From Boesenbergia rotunda (Eukaryota > Streptophyta > Magnoliopsida > Zingiberales > Zingiberaceae), in contig JAGFNQ010000731.1 in NCBI GenBank assembly GCA_024364735.1, positions 61,521 through 125,520 on the forward strand: DNA of 64,000 nucleotides, in the 5' to 3' direction. Each line of letters begins with the position of its first letter. The first letter of the stretch is position 1. Positions 21,008 through 32,577 of this stretch are shown one piece after another. The notes under the pieces are model-generated. The model saw only the letters and a program-made list of their open reading frames with translations. It had not been told where the DNA came from and searched no databases. Position numbers and translations under genes: made by a program.

Positions 21008-24000
21008 CTCCCCCACACTTATTCTTGTGCGTCCCGTGCAAGTTAACAAAATGAAGAAACAACTAATGTTGCACCCCCCTTAAAACATTCTCAATCATGT
21101 TAGAAGAAAATTGAATGAAAGTTACCTAGGTTTGCCAAATTTCAAAGACCCAAGTATACATGGATTAATTTCTAGTTCTTGGTCAACAACTCAATGTACT
21201 TCCTCTATCCTGAATCGATTGAGATGAATTGTCACACTAATCCTTTCAAGGGAGTTTTTGGTGGCTCTCAATCTAATTTCTAATTTATGATACAAGTGGG
21301 GCTCACTCTAGCTACTCATGGTTCATGCATTTCCATAGGCTTGCTTCTCTTCTACTCTCGACCATCATCCTTGACATTGAAATCACACTTATAAAGGCTT
21401 ATTTTGAGTTGCAAGGAAATCATGAACTAAAGCAACAAGAATTGAGGTATTAGAAAAGAAATGAAGAGATAAAGAAAAGAATAGCTCAGTGTGATGGTGG
21501 AAGACATGGGCATGAATGAATGTTAGTTGATGAATTATTGCCACACTCCCCTGTTCGTCATTGACTCAGCTGAATTTCAGTCCCTCAGCATGCGATTCAG
21601 CTTGTTTTGGCATAACAATCTGCAGCTCCAATGATTCCAGCAACATATCTGCAAATTCTGTGTTTAATTCAAAGTGCAACTCTATAAAATGGCCTTCAAA
21701 CTGCAAAGTTTGCAGTGTTACGGATTGAGTTTAGTATTATATATTTCTGATTCCTTCTCAGCCTCTTTTGATCGAAGGAAACTCAAAACATCAAATAATA
21801 ATGTAACCATTCAGTTCTCCATTTTGAATTATTGCTGATTCGACCTTGATTTCTCTTCATCATTTTTCTTTAGGTTCACAGAAACTTCCTTTCAGATTCT
21901 CAGCGTAATACTCCACTTCATTAGCCTACTTAATTCCAGCACTCGGTCAAAGCAGATCCAATGCAGTTTAGTATTCTTTCTCAGCTTGATTTCAGAGATT
22001 CTACACTGCTTTTAGCATTAAATTCAGAATAACTAAAGTGGCCGTAACATCTTCTATCAGCTGCAAAGTCAGCTGATTTCCAGTGAATTCTTTGTAGGCA
22101 CGGATTTTTTTCCATTTCAAACTCTTGACCGAATTCAACGTGAGGTTGAACTTCCTTGGTTCTTCAATTGTTTTCAATATTTATCTTTCTTAACTACTTC
22201 TTCTTGCTTGATCTTGATACCAAACTCAACCAAATTGGCACATGAAACTTAAACAACAGCTCCTTACAAATTTTTCAACCCATTTCGACCCTAGCTTTTC
22301 AGCTTCATATTTCAACAGCTGCCATTGCAATTTAATTTAAAGTTTCAGCTCAAGTCAGTCCACTACACTTCATTCCTAATCTACACAGAATTTTTTTTCT
22401 TTTCCTCTGTTTTTGGCACCAAACTCTGCCTTAGTTTCAGATTTTTTTCAGTTTGGTGCTGCTTCAATTCAGCTCGTTTTCAGATAGTACAGTTTCACAC
22501 TCGGCAGCTCAGGTTCAGTATTGCAAACTCAGACTCAGATTCAGATTCAGCTTTGCAATAATTTCAGCTCAGCAAATTCGTTACTGATTTACAAGTGCAT
22601 TCCAGATTTTCTCCCAGCTCTTCTCATCTTTAAGTCAAGTTCTATCAGATTTATTTCTGAACTCAGCTTCCTCAATTCCAACTTCCATGCAGCTCTTTTC
22701 TGAATCCAAATCATTTATGATCCCAAAAGGGGCAGATTTTCAGTTTCTTTTTGGCATGAACTGCTTTTCTCATTTTGGCTCAGATTTTTGTGCCATTTTC
22801 TTCCTTCATCTCCGAATTTCCTTCAATTGGCATCTAGAATTCAGAATTCAGTTATGTTGTGGCCAGCAGTCTTGAAGCTCCATGTCATTTCAGCAGCTCC
22901 CGAATGCAGCATTCTGCAGCAACTTACAGCTTTGGCACAGCTCCTCGTAGTTGAAACTTTTTCTCTGATAAGCCAGAAAATTTGAACTCAGTTTATATGA
23001 AGAGGAGGCTCAAGCAAAATTTCTACATGGCCTGAATATTTTCATCACATTGGCAGATTGAATTGGTTTGAGTTCTAAACTTGTCCTTTAGGTTTTTTTT
23101 TTTTTGACAGATTTTGGCACATATCAGTGTTGGACCATTGTTGGCACGCAACATCCCTTCAAATTCGGGCTCGGCACAGACCTTTGTCCAATATCAACAT
23201 TCAAGCTACAGTCATTTATTCAGCATTTCCAGATTTAATGGGTCAAAAAGTTCAGTTTAAGAAAGGAACAACATCATTTTTGATCAGTTAAGAAGTTCAG
23301 CATTTTCAGACTGCACGGTTTTCAGACTTACTGATTGAGTTCAGTAATAGGTGCTTTCAATTTCTTCTCAGCCTTTTTGCTTAAAGGAAACAAAAGAGTT
23401 GTTGTATTGAGTTGAGCAATAACTTCACTGATCCTATGCAGTTAACAAGCTTCCATACACAACTTTTTGACACAAACAATTTCCGATCTCTCACAGCAAC
23501 TTCAAGACACCTTCTTAACATGAAAACTTGCATCATTCAAAGAATCCAAAACCAACTATAACCTCCCCCCACACTTAAATCTTTGTCCGTCCCGGGCAAA
23601 GCATCATCAATTAGCACAAATAAATGCCCATATCCGAAAAGTAGATAAAAGAAATTTTGCAATGAAGACAAAATTGAATCTAATGAATAAAGAAAGTTGA
23701 AGATTTGCAAAGAACAAACAAAAATTCGTGTGGAGGAAGAATAACAAAATAATTCACCTTCATAAGTATGATTCAATTCATAGAATTATGATTTTGAAAG
23801 AGTCAAAGCAAGTTCTAGATCAACATTCACATGAGTGTATCACACAAGGAAAGCTTAAATCCTCACTAGGTATAAAATTTTCATCTCAATTTTCATCAAT
23901 CAAGAATCTATTAATTAAGTTCTAACTCAAGATTCCAAAAATGTCATCTATGCACTCAAATCCCTCCACTTAACAAACAAAGTTAACTAACTTTCAGAAA

Positions 24001-24520
24001 CCCTCTAGCATGATATAGAGAAGTATTATGGGGAGGGTCACTTTATTCCATTAACCAAGACTTCTAACTAAATGAAATGCCCAAGCTAATGTCCAATATT
24101 CACAATTAAATTTGTTTGGCATTGAAAAGTAAAGCTAGATAATGCAAAAGTAGGAATGAGGTTTATTTGAACTCCAAATGTATGATTGCCGAAATTAAAA
24201 CTAAAACTAGTATTTACAATGAAAATTTATTTGAATTCGAAACTTAACACTTAATGAAGCAAAACATGACTGTGAACTAAACATTTATTATTGTCAAAAT
24301 AAAGGAAATGGTATTCACAATAGAAAGCGTAATGATGAATAAGATTTTCATGAAACTAAATGATTAAATCTAAGCATGGTATTTACATGAAGAATTTTAT
24401 TTAAACTTTAAAGTAGCTATTTAAGAAAGTTAATTGCGCATGCAACTCAAATTTATTAATGCAACAAGGAAATGGTATTTACAAAGAAAAAATGAGTGCA
24501 AAATTTAGTGAACTCCCCTT
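21008..24520 (-). other. 3' non-coding region of Athila element G
   Basis: 3.5 kb between pol and the 3' LTR without a credible ORF on either strand. Athila-type elements often carry an env-like ORF here, but none is recognisable. A second polypurine-like block on the minus strand (AAGTGTGGGGGGAGG, about 23562-23577) sits after the text CGGGACGGACAAAG (23583-23596), about 2.5 kb before the functional tract. This echoes the sequence next to the LTR (GGGACGCACAAGAATAAG). Confidence 0.6.
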
Positions 24521-27500
24521 TCAAGATGGGTACGTGGCATCTATAGAGTCCACTCCATCCACCTCTAGCTCATGTATCTCTTCATGGAATTTCTTGAGCC
24601 GGTGACCATTAACCTTGTAAACTTGGCTTGTAGCCTCCTCTTGAATTTCTACCACTCCATAGGGAAAAACATTAGTTACAAAAAATGGACCCTCCCATCT
24701 TGACCTCAACTTACCTTTGATCAATTTGAGTCTTGACTTATATAATAGCACTTTGTCACCAATTTGAAATTCTTTGTTCACAATGTGCTTGTCATGAAAG
24801 TTCTTAGTCTTCTCCTTGTAGATCCTTGAATTCTCAAATGCTTCCAATCGGATTTCTTCAAGTTCTTGAAGTTGCAACTTCCTTTCTTCTCCCACCTTAG
24901 TAGCATCAAAATTGCAAACTTTAACCGCCCAATATGCTTTATGTTCAATTTCCACAGGTAAATGGCATGATTTCCCATATACAAGTCTATAAGGTGACAT
25001 TCCAATGGGAGTCTTGTATGCGGTGCGATATGCCCATAGTGCATCTTCAAGTCTTTTGCTCCAATCCTTTCTATTAGGTCCCACGGTCTTTTCCAAAATT
25101 GATTTGACTTCTCTATTCGACACCTCGGCTTGTCCATTTGTTTGGGGGTGATAAGCAGTAGAAACTTTATGTACAACCCCGTACTTATTAAGAAGAGCCT
25201 TCATGTGCTTATTGCAAAAATGGGACCCTTGATCACTTATGATTGCTCTTGGAATTCCAAACCTGCAAAAAATGTGTGACCTAACGAAACTCACAACAAC
25301 AGATGAATCATCAGTCCTGGTGGGAATGGCCTCCACCCATTTTGAAACATAATCAACAGCTAAAAGAATATACAAAAATCCAAAAGAAGCAGGAAATGGT
25401 CCCATAAAATCTATACCCCACACATCAAATATCTCACAAAATAAAATAGTTTGTTGAGGCATTTCATTTCTAGTACTTATGTTTCCTGTTCTTTGACATC
25501 TATCACAACATTTACAAAACCTATATGAATCTCTAAACAGGGTGGGCCAGTACAATCCACATTCTAAAATTTTTCTAGCAGTTCTTTGTGGTCCAAAATG
25601 CCCACCACATGCTGAAGAATGACAAAAGGTGAGTACAGAATGAAACTCATGATTTGGTACACATCTCCTAATGATTTGATCACTACAAAATTTCCACAAG
25701 TAAGGATCGTCCCACACATAATATTTTGCATCACTTTTAAATTTATCCTTTTGAGCTTTTGAAAAGTGTGTAGGAAAAACATTAGCTACAAGAAAATTCA
25801 CTAAGTCTGCATACCAAGGTGACTCACCATGCAGCTGTAAAAGCTGCTCGTCTCTGAAATCATCATCTATGGCCGTGGGATCTCCATCTCCATCCAATCT
25901 ACTCAAGTGGTCTGCTACTAAATTTTCCTTGCCACTCCTGTCCCGTATCTCCAAGTCAAACTCCTGTAGTAGTAGCATCCATCTAATAAGCCTTGGCTTC
26001 GCATCTGGCTTCTTCAGGAGGTACTTCAGTGCTGCATGATCAGAAAACACAACAACATGAGAACACAATAAATATGATCTGAACCTATCTAAAGCAAAAA
26101 CAATGGAAAGAAGCTCCTTTTCTGTGGTAGTGTAATTGGCTTGGGCTGAATCCAAGGTCTTTGAGGCATAAGAAATAACATATGGTGCCCCATCTACTCT
26201 CTGTGCAAGTACAGCTCCTACTGCATGGTTCGAGGCATCACACATCAACTCAAAAGGTAAGCTCCAGTCTGGTGATCTGATGATAGGTGCAGTGATAAGA
26301 GCTTCCTTTAACCTCTGAAAAGCCTCCTTGCATTTCGCATCAAAATAAAAATCCACATCCTTCTGCAATAATCGAGACAATGGAAGAGCAACTCTACTGA
26401 AATCTCTAATAAATCTCCTGTAGAAACCTGCATGTCCAAGAAAAGATCGAACATCCCGTACGCATACGGGGTAAGATAAAGAAGATATAGCACTTATTTT
26501 TGCAGGATCTACCTCTATACCTCGCCTAGAGACTATGTGACCCAAAACTATACCATGCTCAACCATAAAATGACACTTTTCGAAATTAAGAACCAGATCA
26601 GTCTCGATGCATCTATGCAAAACCCTAGATAAATTTTCTAAGCATGAATCAAAGGATGTACCAAAAACAGAGAAATCATCCATGAATACTTCCATGCAGT
26701 GTTCTAATAACTCACCAAAAATACTCACCATACACCGCTGGAAGGTCCCTGGAGCGTTGCAAAGTCCGAATGGCATCCGTCTGTAGGCAAATGTGCCGAA
26801 AGGGCAAGTGAAGGTGGTCTTCTCTTGATCTTCCGGATCTATGCAAATCTGAAAATATCCTGTGTATCCATCTAAAAAGCAATAGTGTGACTTCCCTGCC
26901 AGTCTCTCCAACATCTGATCAATAAAGGGCAGGGGATAGTGATCCTTCCTTGTGGCTTGGTTCAGCTTCCTATAATCCACACAAACTCTCCATGCATTCT
27001 TCACTCTTGTGGGCACCAACTCATTTTCTTCATTTGCCACCACGGTAACTCCTGATTTCTTGGGAACCACATGAATAGGACTCACCCATCTGCTGTCAGA
27101 AATAGGGTAAATGATGCCTGCCTGTAAAAGTCTAGTCACCTCTTTCTTTACTACATCAAGAATCAAAGGGTTGAGTCTTCTCTGTGGTTGTCTCACTGGC
27201 TTCATATTTTCTTCTAAGTGTATCCGATGCATGCAAATAGCAGGACTGATCCCAGAAATATCAGCAAGTGTCCACCCTATAGCTTTTCTGTGCTGCCTCA
27301 GAACTTGTAATAATTTTTCCTCTTGCTCTGGCTCTAAATTCTGGGCAATGATGACAGGTAGCTGCTGATCTTCTCCTAAATAAGCATACTTCAAGTGTGC
27401 TGGCAAAGGCTTCAACTCAGGCTCTAACTGCTCAGTAGATATGGGTGATCCCTGGGGCTCAGTGCAATCCCCTACACTCACATACCTACCCTCTGACTCT

Positions 27501-28210
27501 CCTGACACATCAACCATCAAGAGTGATCCCCGGGGCTCAATACAATCCCCTACACTCCTGAAATCTCCCTCAACTGTAATAGGTCCAGAAACGGATCCAA
27601 ACTCAGCTCCTCCTGCATACATAACATCTCCTGCATCTATAGAACTCAGGTCACAATCATGAACATCAGAAAAAATCCTATCAGCAAAGGCATCTACACC
27701 AACCAGCTCCTCAGCAACATCAATACGTAAAATAGAGTGATCCTCCCCCGGGTGCTTCATAGCGTCAAGAAGACTGAACTGGACTACTGTATCTCCTATC
27801 TCCATGGAAAGTGTCCCTGCATGTACATCAATCTTCGTTCTGGCGGTCTTCAAAAATGGTCTCCCAAGGATGAGTGGAGATCTATGTGCTAGGAAATCTC
27901 CCTCCATGTCCAGTATGTAAAAATCAGCTGGGAAGATCAACTCTTTCACCTTAACGAGCACATCCTCAATCATACCGGCTGGGTGAGTCTGGCTTCTGTC
28001 AGCTAGCTGAATCACTACTCCTGTAGGCTGTAAAGGGCCTATGCCCAACATCTGAAACACTGACCTAGGCATCACATTGATGGAAGCACCCAAATCTAAC
28101 ATGGCATCCTGAAATAAATTACTTCCAATCTCACAAGGTACGGTAAAAACTCCTGGGTCGTCACATTTCTGAGGAATTTGCTGAAACAGTGCTGAAACAT
28201 TTTTGCCCAT
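24521..28210 (-). CDS. pol: Athila pol: protease, reverse transcriptase, RNase H, integrase
   Basis: Open frame of 1229 residues carrying the enzymes for cDNA synthesis and integration. The aspartic protease active site is DLGAS (D39). The RT has the FMDDF catalytic box at 509-513, preceded by MPFGLCNAPGTFQ (479-491). RNase H follows (CDAS at 657-660, SDH at 723-725, with DHLSRL near its end). The integrase has a zinc-binding H...H...CxxC region (864-905) and the catalytic triad D934, D993, E1029 (spacing 35). PQTNGQAE and the C-terminal GDKVLL region follow. All catalytic residues seen are intact. Between protease and RT (about 219-254) a short duplication (VGDCIEPRGS / VGDCTEPQGS) is visible. 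An in-frame TAA sits three codons upstream of the chosen ATG, at the edge of the assembly gap, so the true junction with gag is unknown. There is no second RNase H, consistent with Athila rather than Tat. Confidence 0.93.
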   Translation of the reverse strand: MGKNVSALFQQIPQKCDDPGVFTVPCEIGSNLFQDAMLDLGASINVMPRSVFQMLGIGPLQPTGVVIQLADRSQTHPAGMIEDVLVKVKELIFPADFYILDMEGDFLAHRSPLILGRPFLKTARTKIDVHAGTLSMEIGDTVVQFSLLDAMKHPGEDHSILRIDVAEELVGVDAFADRIFSDVHDCDLSSIDAGDVMYAGGAEFGSVSGPITVEGDFRSVGDCIEPRGSLLMVDVSGESEGRYVSVGDCTEPQGSPISTEQLEPELKPLPAHLKYAYLGEDQQLPVIIAQNLEPEQEEKLLQVLRQHRKAIGWTLADISGISPAICMHRIHLEENMKPVRQPQRRLNPLILDVVKKEVTRLLQAGIIYPISDSRWVSPIHVVPKKSGVTVVANEENELVPTRVKNAWRVCVDYRKLNQATRKDHYPLPFIDQMLERLAGKSHYCFLDGYTGYFQICIDPEDQEKTTFTCPFGTFAYRRMPFGLCNAPGTFQRCMVSIFGELLEHCMEVFMDDFSVFGTSFDSCLENLSRVLHRCIETDLVLNFEKCHFMVEHGIVLGHIVSRRGIEVDPAKISAISSLSYPVCVRDVRSFLGHAGFYRRFIRDFSRVALPLSRLLQKDVDFYFDAKCKEAFQRLKEALITAPIIRSPDWSLPFELMCDASNHAVGAVLAQRVDGAPYVISYASKTLDSAQANYTTTEKELLSIVFALDRFRSYLLCSHVVVFSDHAALKYLLKKPDAKPRLIRWMLLLQEFDLEIRDRSGKENLVADHLSRLDGDGDPTAIDDDFRDEQLLQLHGESPWYADLVNFLVANVFPTHFSKAQKDKFKSDAKYYVWDDPYLWKFCSDQIIRRCVPNHEFHSVLTFCHSSACGGHFGPQRTARKILECGLYWPTLFRDSYRFCKCCDRCQRTGNISTRNEMPQQTILFCEIFDVWGIDFMGPFPASFGFLYILLAVDYVSKWVEAIPTRTDDSSVVVSFVRSHIFCRFGIPRAIISDQGSHFCNKHMKALLNKYGVVHKVSTAYHPQTNGQAEVSNREVKSILEKTVGPNRKDWSKRLEDALWAYRTAYKTPIGMSPYRLVYGKSCHLPVEIEHKAYWAVKVCNFDATKVGEERKLQLQELEEIRLEAFENSRIYKEKTKNFHDKHIVNKEFQIGDKVLLYKSRLKLIKGKLRSRWEGPFFVTNVFPYGVVEIQEEATSQVYKVNGHRLKKFHEEIHELEVDGVDSIDATYPS

Positions 28211-28220
28211 GTTAACTTAA

Positions 28221-28756
28221 NNNNNNNNNNNNNNNNNNNNNNNNNNNNNNNNNNNNNNNNNNNNNNNNNNNNNNNNNNNNNNNNNNNNNNNNNNNNNNNN
28301 NNNNNNNNNNNNNNNNNNNNNNNNNNNNNNNNNNNNNNNNNNNNNNNNNNNNNNNNNNNNNNNNNNNNNNNNNNNNNNNNNNNNNNNNNNNNNNNNNNNN
28401 NNNNNNNNNNNNNNNNNNNNNNNNNNNNNNNNNNNNNNNNNNNNNNNNNNNNNNNNNNNNNNNNNNNNNNNNNNNNNNNNNNNNNNNNNNNNNNNNNNNN
28501 NNNNNNNNNNNNNNNNNNNNNNNNNNNNNNNNNNNNNNNNNNNNNNNNNNNNNNNNNNNNNNNNNNNNNNNNNNNNNNNNNNNNNNNNNNNNNNNNNNNN
28601 NNNNNNNNNNNNNNNNNNNNNNNNNNNNNNNNNNNNNNNNNNNNNNNNNNNNNNNNNNNNNNNNNNNNNNNNNNNNNNNNNNNNNNNNNNNNNNNNNNNN
28701 NNNNNNNNNNNNNNNNNNNNNNNNNNNNNNNNNNNNNNNNNNNNNNNNNNNNNNNN
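28221..28756. other. Assembly gap (536 N)
   Basis: A run of N of unknown true content between gag and pol of element G. Confidence 1.
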
Positions 28757-30142
28757 GAATTGATTTGGAATGGCTGAAAACTTTGCTGGAAGTTCTGAGA
28801 AGGTTGCTGAAATTGCTGATAGGGCTGTTGGGATTGCTGTGAATTCTGTAAACCTTGCGGATTTCTCTGAAAACCTTGCTGTGAGTTCTGTGAGAGTGGC
28901 TGTTGTTGCTGAAAATTGTTAGTTTGTGACTGAAAACCATGGTATTGCTGCTGTGAACTCTGATTTGCGGCTGATTTTGCTGAAATTGATGGTTGGGAGG
29001 CGGTTGTTGGTAAAAAGAGTTACCATACCTCAAATTTGGATGGTCCCTCCCAACCCGGATTGTAGGTAGATGAGTAGGGGTCATTTCTTTGTTGGAATTG
29101 AGCTCTAGCCAAGGCCGCCAACCGATTCATCTTGTTGGAGATTTGGACAAAGGTCCGAGTTATGTTCTTGGCTTGAACAAATGCTACATACCCTTGTAAC
29201 TTGATTTGGAAATGAAGTTGTTGGAAAATTTAAGGCTTGGTTCACATTGTTCAATGCCATTTGCTTTACTAGAGATGACAACTCCAACAATTGGTTCTCC
29301 AACAACGAGCTCTTGCTTTCTTTTTGTTCATTAGGCAACACTTGAGCTTCATGAACCCCTCTTGTAGTGAGTGCTCTACTCCCGAATTGTTGAGAATTCT
29401 CCGCCATGTTAGAAATGAATTCTCTAGCTTGCTCCGGAGTTTTGTTTACTAAGGCTCCTCCGGCCGCCGCATCAATCATGCTCCTATCCATAGGTAATAA
29501 ACCTTCATAAAAATATTGCACAAGAAGTTGCTCACTAATTTGGTGTTGAGGACAGCTAGAGCATAACTTCTTGAACCTCTCCCAATAATCATAAAGGGAC
29601 TCTCCCACCACTTGTTGAATGCCACAAATACTTTTTCTGATAATGGCGGTCCTTGATGCTGGAAAAAACTTCTCTAAAAATGCTTTCTTCATTTCAATCC
29701 AACTAGCAACATGTCCAGTGGGCAAATAATACAACCAATCCTTAGCAGCCCCAGTCAAGGAAAAAGGAAATGCTCTTAACTTAATGTCTTCTTCAGAAAT
29801 CCCCTGTGGCTTCATGGTAGAGCATACAATGTGGAACTCATGCAAATGTCTGTTTGGGTCTTCTCCAGATAACCCCTGAAATTTAGGCAGAAGATGAATC
29901 AATCCTGATCTGAGCTCGAAATCCCCTGCCAACTCTGGATAAGCAATACAAGAATACTGATAACCATCATCTGGAGCTGCAAGCTCCTTCATAGTTTTGC
30001 TAGGCTGTGCCATGGGACTGCCCAAGTGTGATGAACTGCTCTCAGCCACTTCTGATACTCTCCCTTGGTTCCTCAGAGTTCTCAAAGTTCTGTCTATCTC
30101 TGGATCGAAGTCCACTAAATCTCCACCTGTGCTCCTGGTCAT
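28757..30142 (-). pseudogene. gag: Athila gag with frameshifts
   Basis: Capsid polyprotein. I place the start at 30142 (MTRSTGGDLVDFDPEI) because the 35 codons upstream are hydrophobic leader-like sequence without family resemblance. The gag core is clear: LLPKFQGLSGEDPNRHLHEF, AFPFSLTGAAKDWLYYLP, ESLYDYWERFKKLCSSCP. A putative zinc-binding stretch CSICSSQEHNSDLCP follows. Reading stops at 29105, but the neighbouring frame continues with LARAQFQQRNDP, and a further shift follows near 29060. So at least two indels lie between there and the gap. The Gln/Pro-rich tail runs into the N gap. Confidence 0.85.
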
Positions 30143-30262
30143 AAACCCACACAAAGAAGAAAAAAGAAACAAATATATCCACAAAAGCAAGTAAAGTAAA
30201 ATATGAACAAGGAAATGGAAAACTGTGCACAAGCTAAGAACAAGCAAACACTACTAGTAGTT

Positions 30263-30279
30263 CCCCGGCAACGGCGCCA
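30263..30279 (-). other. Primer-binding site of Athila element G
   Basis: The minus strand reads TGGCGCCGTTGCCGGGG, the classical Athila/Tat primer site, five bases after the LTR end at 30285. Confidence 0.92.
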
Positions 30280-30284
30280 AAATT

Positions 30285-32061
30285 TGAAAGGCCCAAAATG
30301 AGTGTCACGAATGGGTCACAAATTGATTAAGTGTCGAAAACCCACGGCTCACAAAAGAAAAGTGTAGTGTAGGGGCCTCGAGTCGTATTTTTCACAAGGA
30401 CTAGTAGTAGCTTTGCTTGAAGTTAGGCTTAGGGATCTTTTTGGGATTTCCGATGTAAAATGGGGGGTTTTTGGTATTTTAAAACAATTCTTTAAATGCA
30501 AAAAGAGAGAAAACCAGTGAAGATTCAAAGCTAACAAAATGGGAATATTATGCTAAGTGTAATGAGCTAATGAGCAGAATAAACTAACCATAAGTTCCGA
30601 AAATTACCAACTAAACACTTAGATTGAAACCATGCCATTGCAAATCATAAGAGTTCTTGGCAGAAATCAGATTTAAACTATAGAATTCAGAATTTACTGA
30701 GCAATGGATTGTAAAACTAACTGACAACTAAAATCTAGTAACTAACTAAGAATTCACTTGCTAACCATTTAAATAGTTATGGACTTGAACTAAATCTAGA
30801 GACCCTAGAGCAGAAATTTATCCCTAATGTGCAGTAAGATAAGTTTGCAGAAATTGATAGAAAACTGAATTCAAATGCAGAAATTTAAAATGCTGAAAAC
30901 TGAATACTAAGGTGAATTCACTACTTTGCAACAATTGAAATGAAACAATTCAGAATTCAGTAATAACAGCAAATGAAAGACAGTTTGCAGAATCGAAATT
31001 GAAATGATTCTAGCATCACTCAAACTCAACCAAACTTCACAAGCTACACTACTTGGCGTCACCCAAGAGCTGCAAAGAATCCAGAGATCAGCCAGAAATC
31101 TTCTGAAAACCGTATGGACTTGGCTCTGAACAAATATGAAGATCTTCAATTGAGAAACCCTCTCGCGATCAGAAAATCAGAGTTAAAACAGAGTTGATGA
31201 GGCAAGGGCTGGAAGCTATCCGATCTGCTGCGATTTGAGGCGAGGATGATCAAGATGCAATGGTGAGCCTTTGGTGAAGCTCTCTGAAGCGTGAAGATGA
31301 AAGAAAACCTTGATCCGACTTGATATTGTGGCCACAATATGCAGATCGGTAGTGAAATCGCAGCAGATGATAATCCTCGCAAATTCGCCCTCGAAACCCT
31401 CGAGGCCGAGATTCCAGCTGCCAAAGAATCGTCCACACAATCTGTTGAATCTCCCTTACTGATCTTGTAGCTTGTAAGAAGAAGATGAAATCGAAGTGGG
31501 GCTTGCCGAGAAGGAAAACGAAGGAAGAAATGCAGCGATGAACAGTGGCGAAGCCACTATTCACCGTGCCAAAATCTGGCTTTTATACATGGCTGAACCG
31601 GTTCAAATTGGAGTGGGTTCAATTTGGGTTTAGTGGAAATTAGGGATTGGTGAGGATGATTAGGCTTGGGTTTGGTCAGTTAGGTTTCTGGATGTGGGTT
31701 AAGTCAAATCTTGGCTTGATTTAGACTTGGCTTGAGTCCTTGATGAAGCTTGGCTCACATTTGGGCCTTTAATAGGTATCAACTTGAGTAGGTTGGGCCA
31801 TTGCTTGATTTTGATCTTCTTCCATAATTAAATCCCAAGCCCAAGCCTTTGATCATTAGCCAACTTGGTCCAAATTAATTTCCCTACAAAGTCAATTCAA
31901 GACAATGAGGAATTTTTACAATAATTTGTAGGAAATTTAACTTGATGCATCAAAATAATCCTTAATTCTTAAACATGATGAAACATGTAACATTGAGCAC
32001 AAAATTTCACGATATGCACAAAATATGAACCCAAATAAGTATGCTAATTGCCAATCTATCA
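30285..32061 (-). repeat. 5' LTR of Athila element G
   Basis: 1777 bp, collinear with the LTR at 19317-21007 but with many substitutions and several indels. It begins TGAAAGG (plus strand) instead of TGATAGG. A TATA box (GTATAAAAG, minus) lies at 31580-31588. Confidence 0.85.
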
Positions 32062-32577
32062 ATGTCTCATCGTAATCAAGACCTTCAACTTGACTATAGC
32101 CCTTGACTACTAAGCGTGTCTTGTTTCTTACGATTTCTCCCTTATGGTTCAATTTATTCTTGAAGACCCATTTAGTTCCAATAATTGTGGTCTTCTTAGG
32201 TCTAGGAACTAAATACCAAACTTGGCTTCTCTCAAATTAACCTAACTCATCTTGCATAGCAATGATCCAATCGGGATCATGCAATGCCTCGTCAACTATT
32301 CTAGGTTCAATTTCAGAAATCAAGGCGACCTCATTAGCCTCATTCCTAAAGAATGATCTAGTCCTAACCCCATGATGGATATCTCCAACAATTTGATCTT
32401 GGGGATGACTAGAGGCTAACCTAGTTTGCCTTGGTGTTGGAGGTGCTTCTTGAATGGTTTCACTAGACACAGGCTCAGACACAGGGTCAGGCTAAGCTCC
32501 ATGTAGTCTAGGCTCACCATCATCAGACTCATCCGCAACATCTCCAACACTTGGACTTTCATCCAAGCCTAGGGGAG
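32062..32577 (-). pseudogene. Ty1/copia fragment, start of reverse transcriptase
   Basis: Minus-strand reading gives a typical copia linker and RT start: VALISEIEPRIVDEALHDPDW, then WVFKNKLNHKGEIVRNKTRL and VVKGYSQVEGLDYDET. A stop lies at about 32237, between the first two blocks. The fragment is cut at 32061 by the Athila LTR, directly after DYDET, and joins gypsy sequence at about 32578 over the shared hexamer CCTAGG. Confidence 0.85.

Larger units (their letters stand above)
19317..32061 (-). mobile_element. Athila-type Ty3/gypsy element G, about 12.7 kb, possibly chimeric
   Basis: Two LTRs in direct orientation (19317-21007 and 30285-32061) share ends TGAWAGG and CTATCA. A TGGCGCC primer site adjoins the right LTR and a G-rich polypurine tract adjoins the left, so the element reads on the minus strand. 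Gag and pol of the Athila lineage lie between. Flanks do not match: AGATG within the NLR gene on the left, ATGTC within a copia fragment on the right. A 536-base N gap lies between gag and pol. The LTRs differ visibly in length and sequence although pol is open. Either recombination or scaffolding may have joined two copies. Confidence 0.85.

Noticed and set aside
21008..24520. env-like gene in the 3' region of the Athila element
   Set aside because: No open frame longer than about 80 codons, no signal peptide or membrane segment.
30143..30247. Hydrophobic N-terminal extension of Athila gag as a signal peptide
   Set aside because: It lies in the leader between primer site and the family-like start MTRSTGG. 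Gag proteins do not carry signal peptides.
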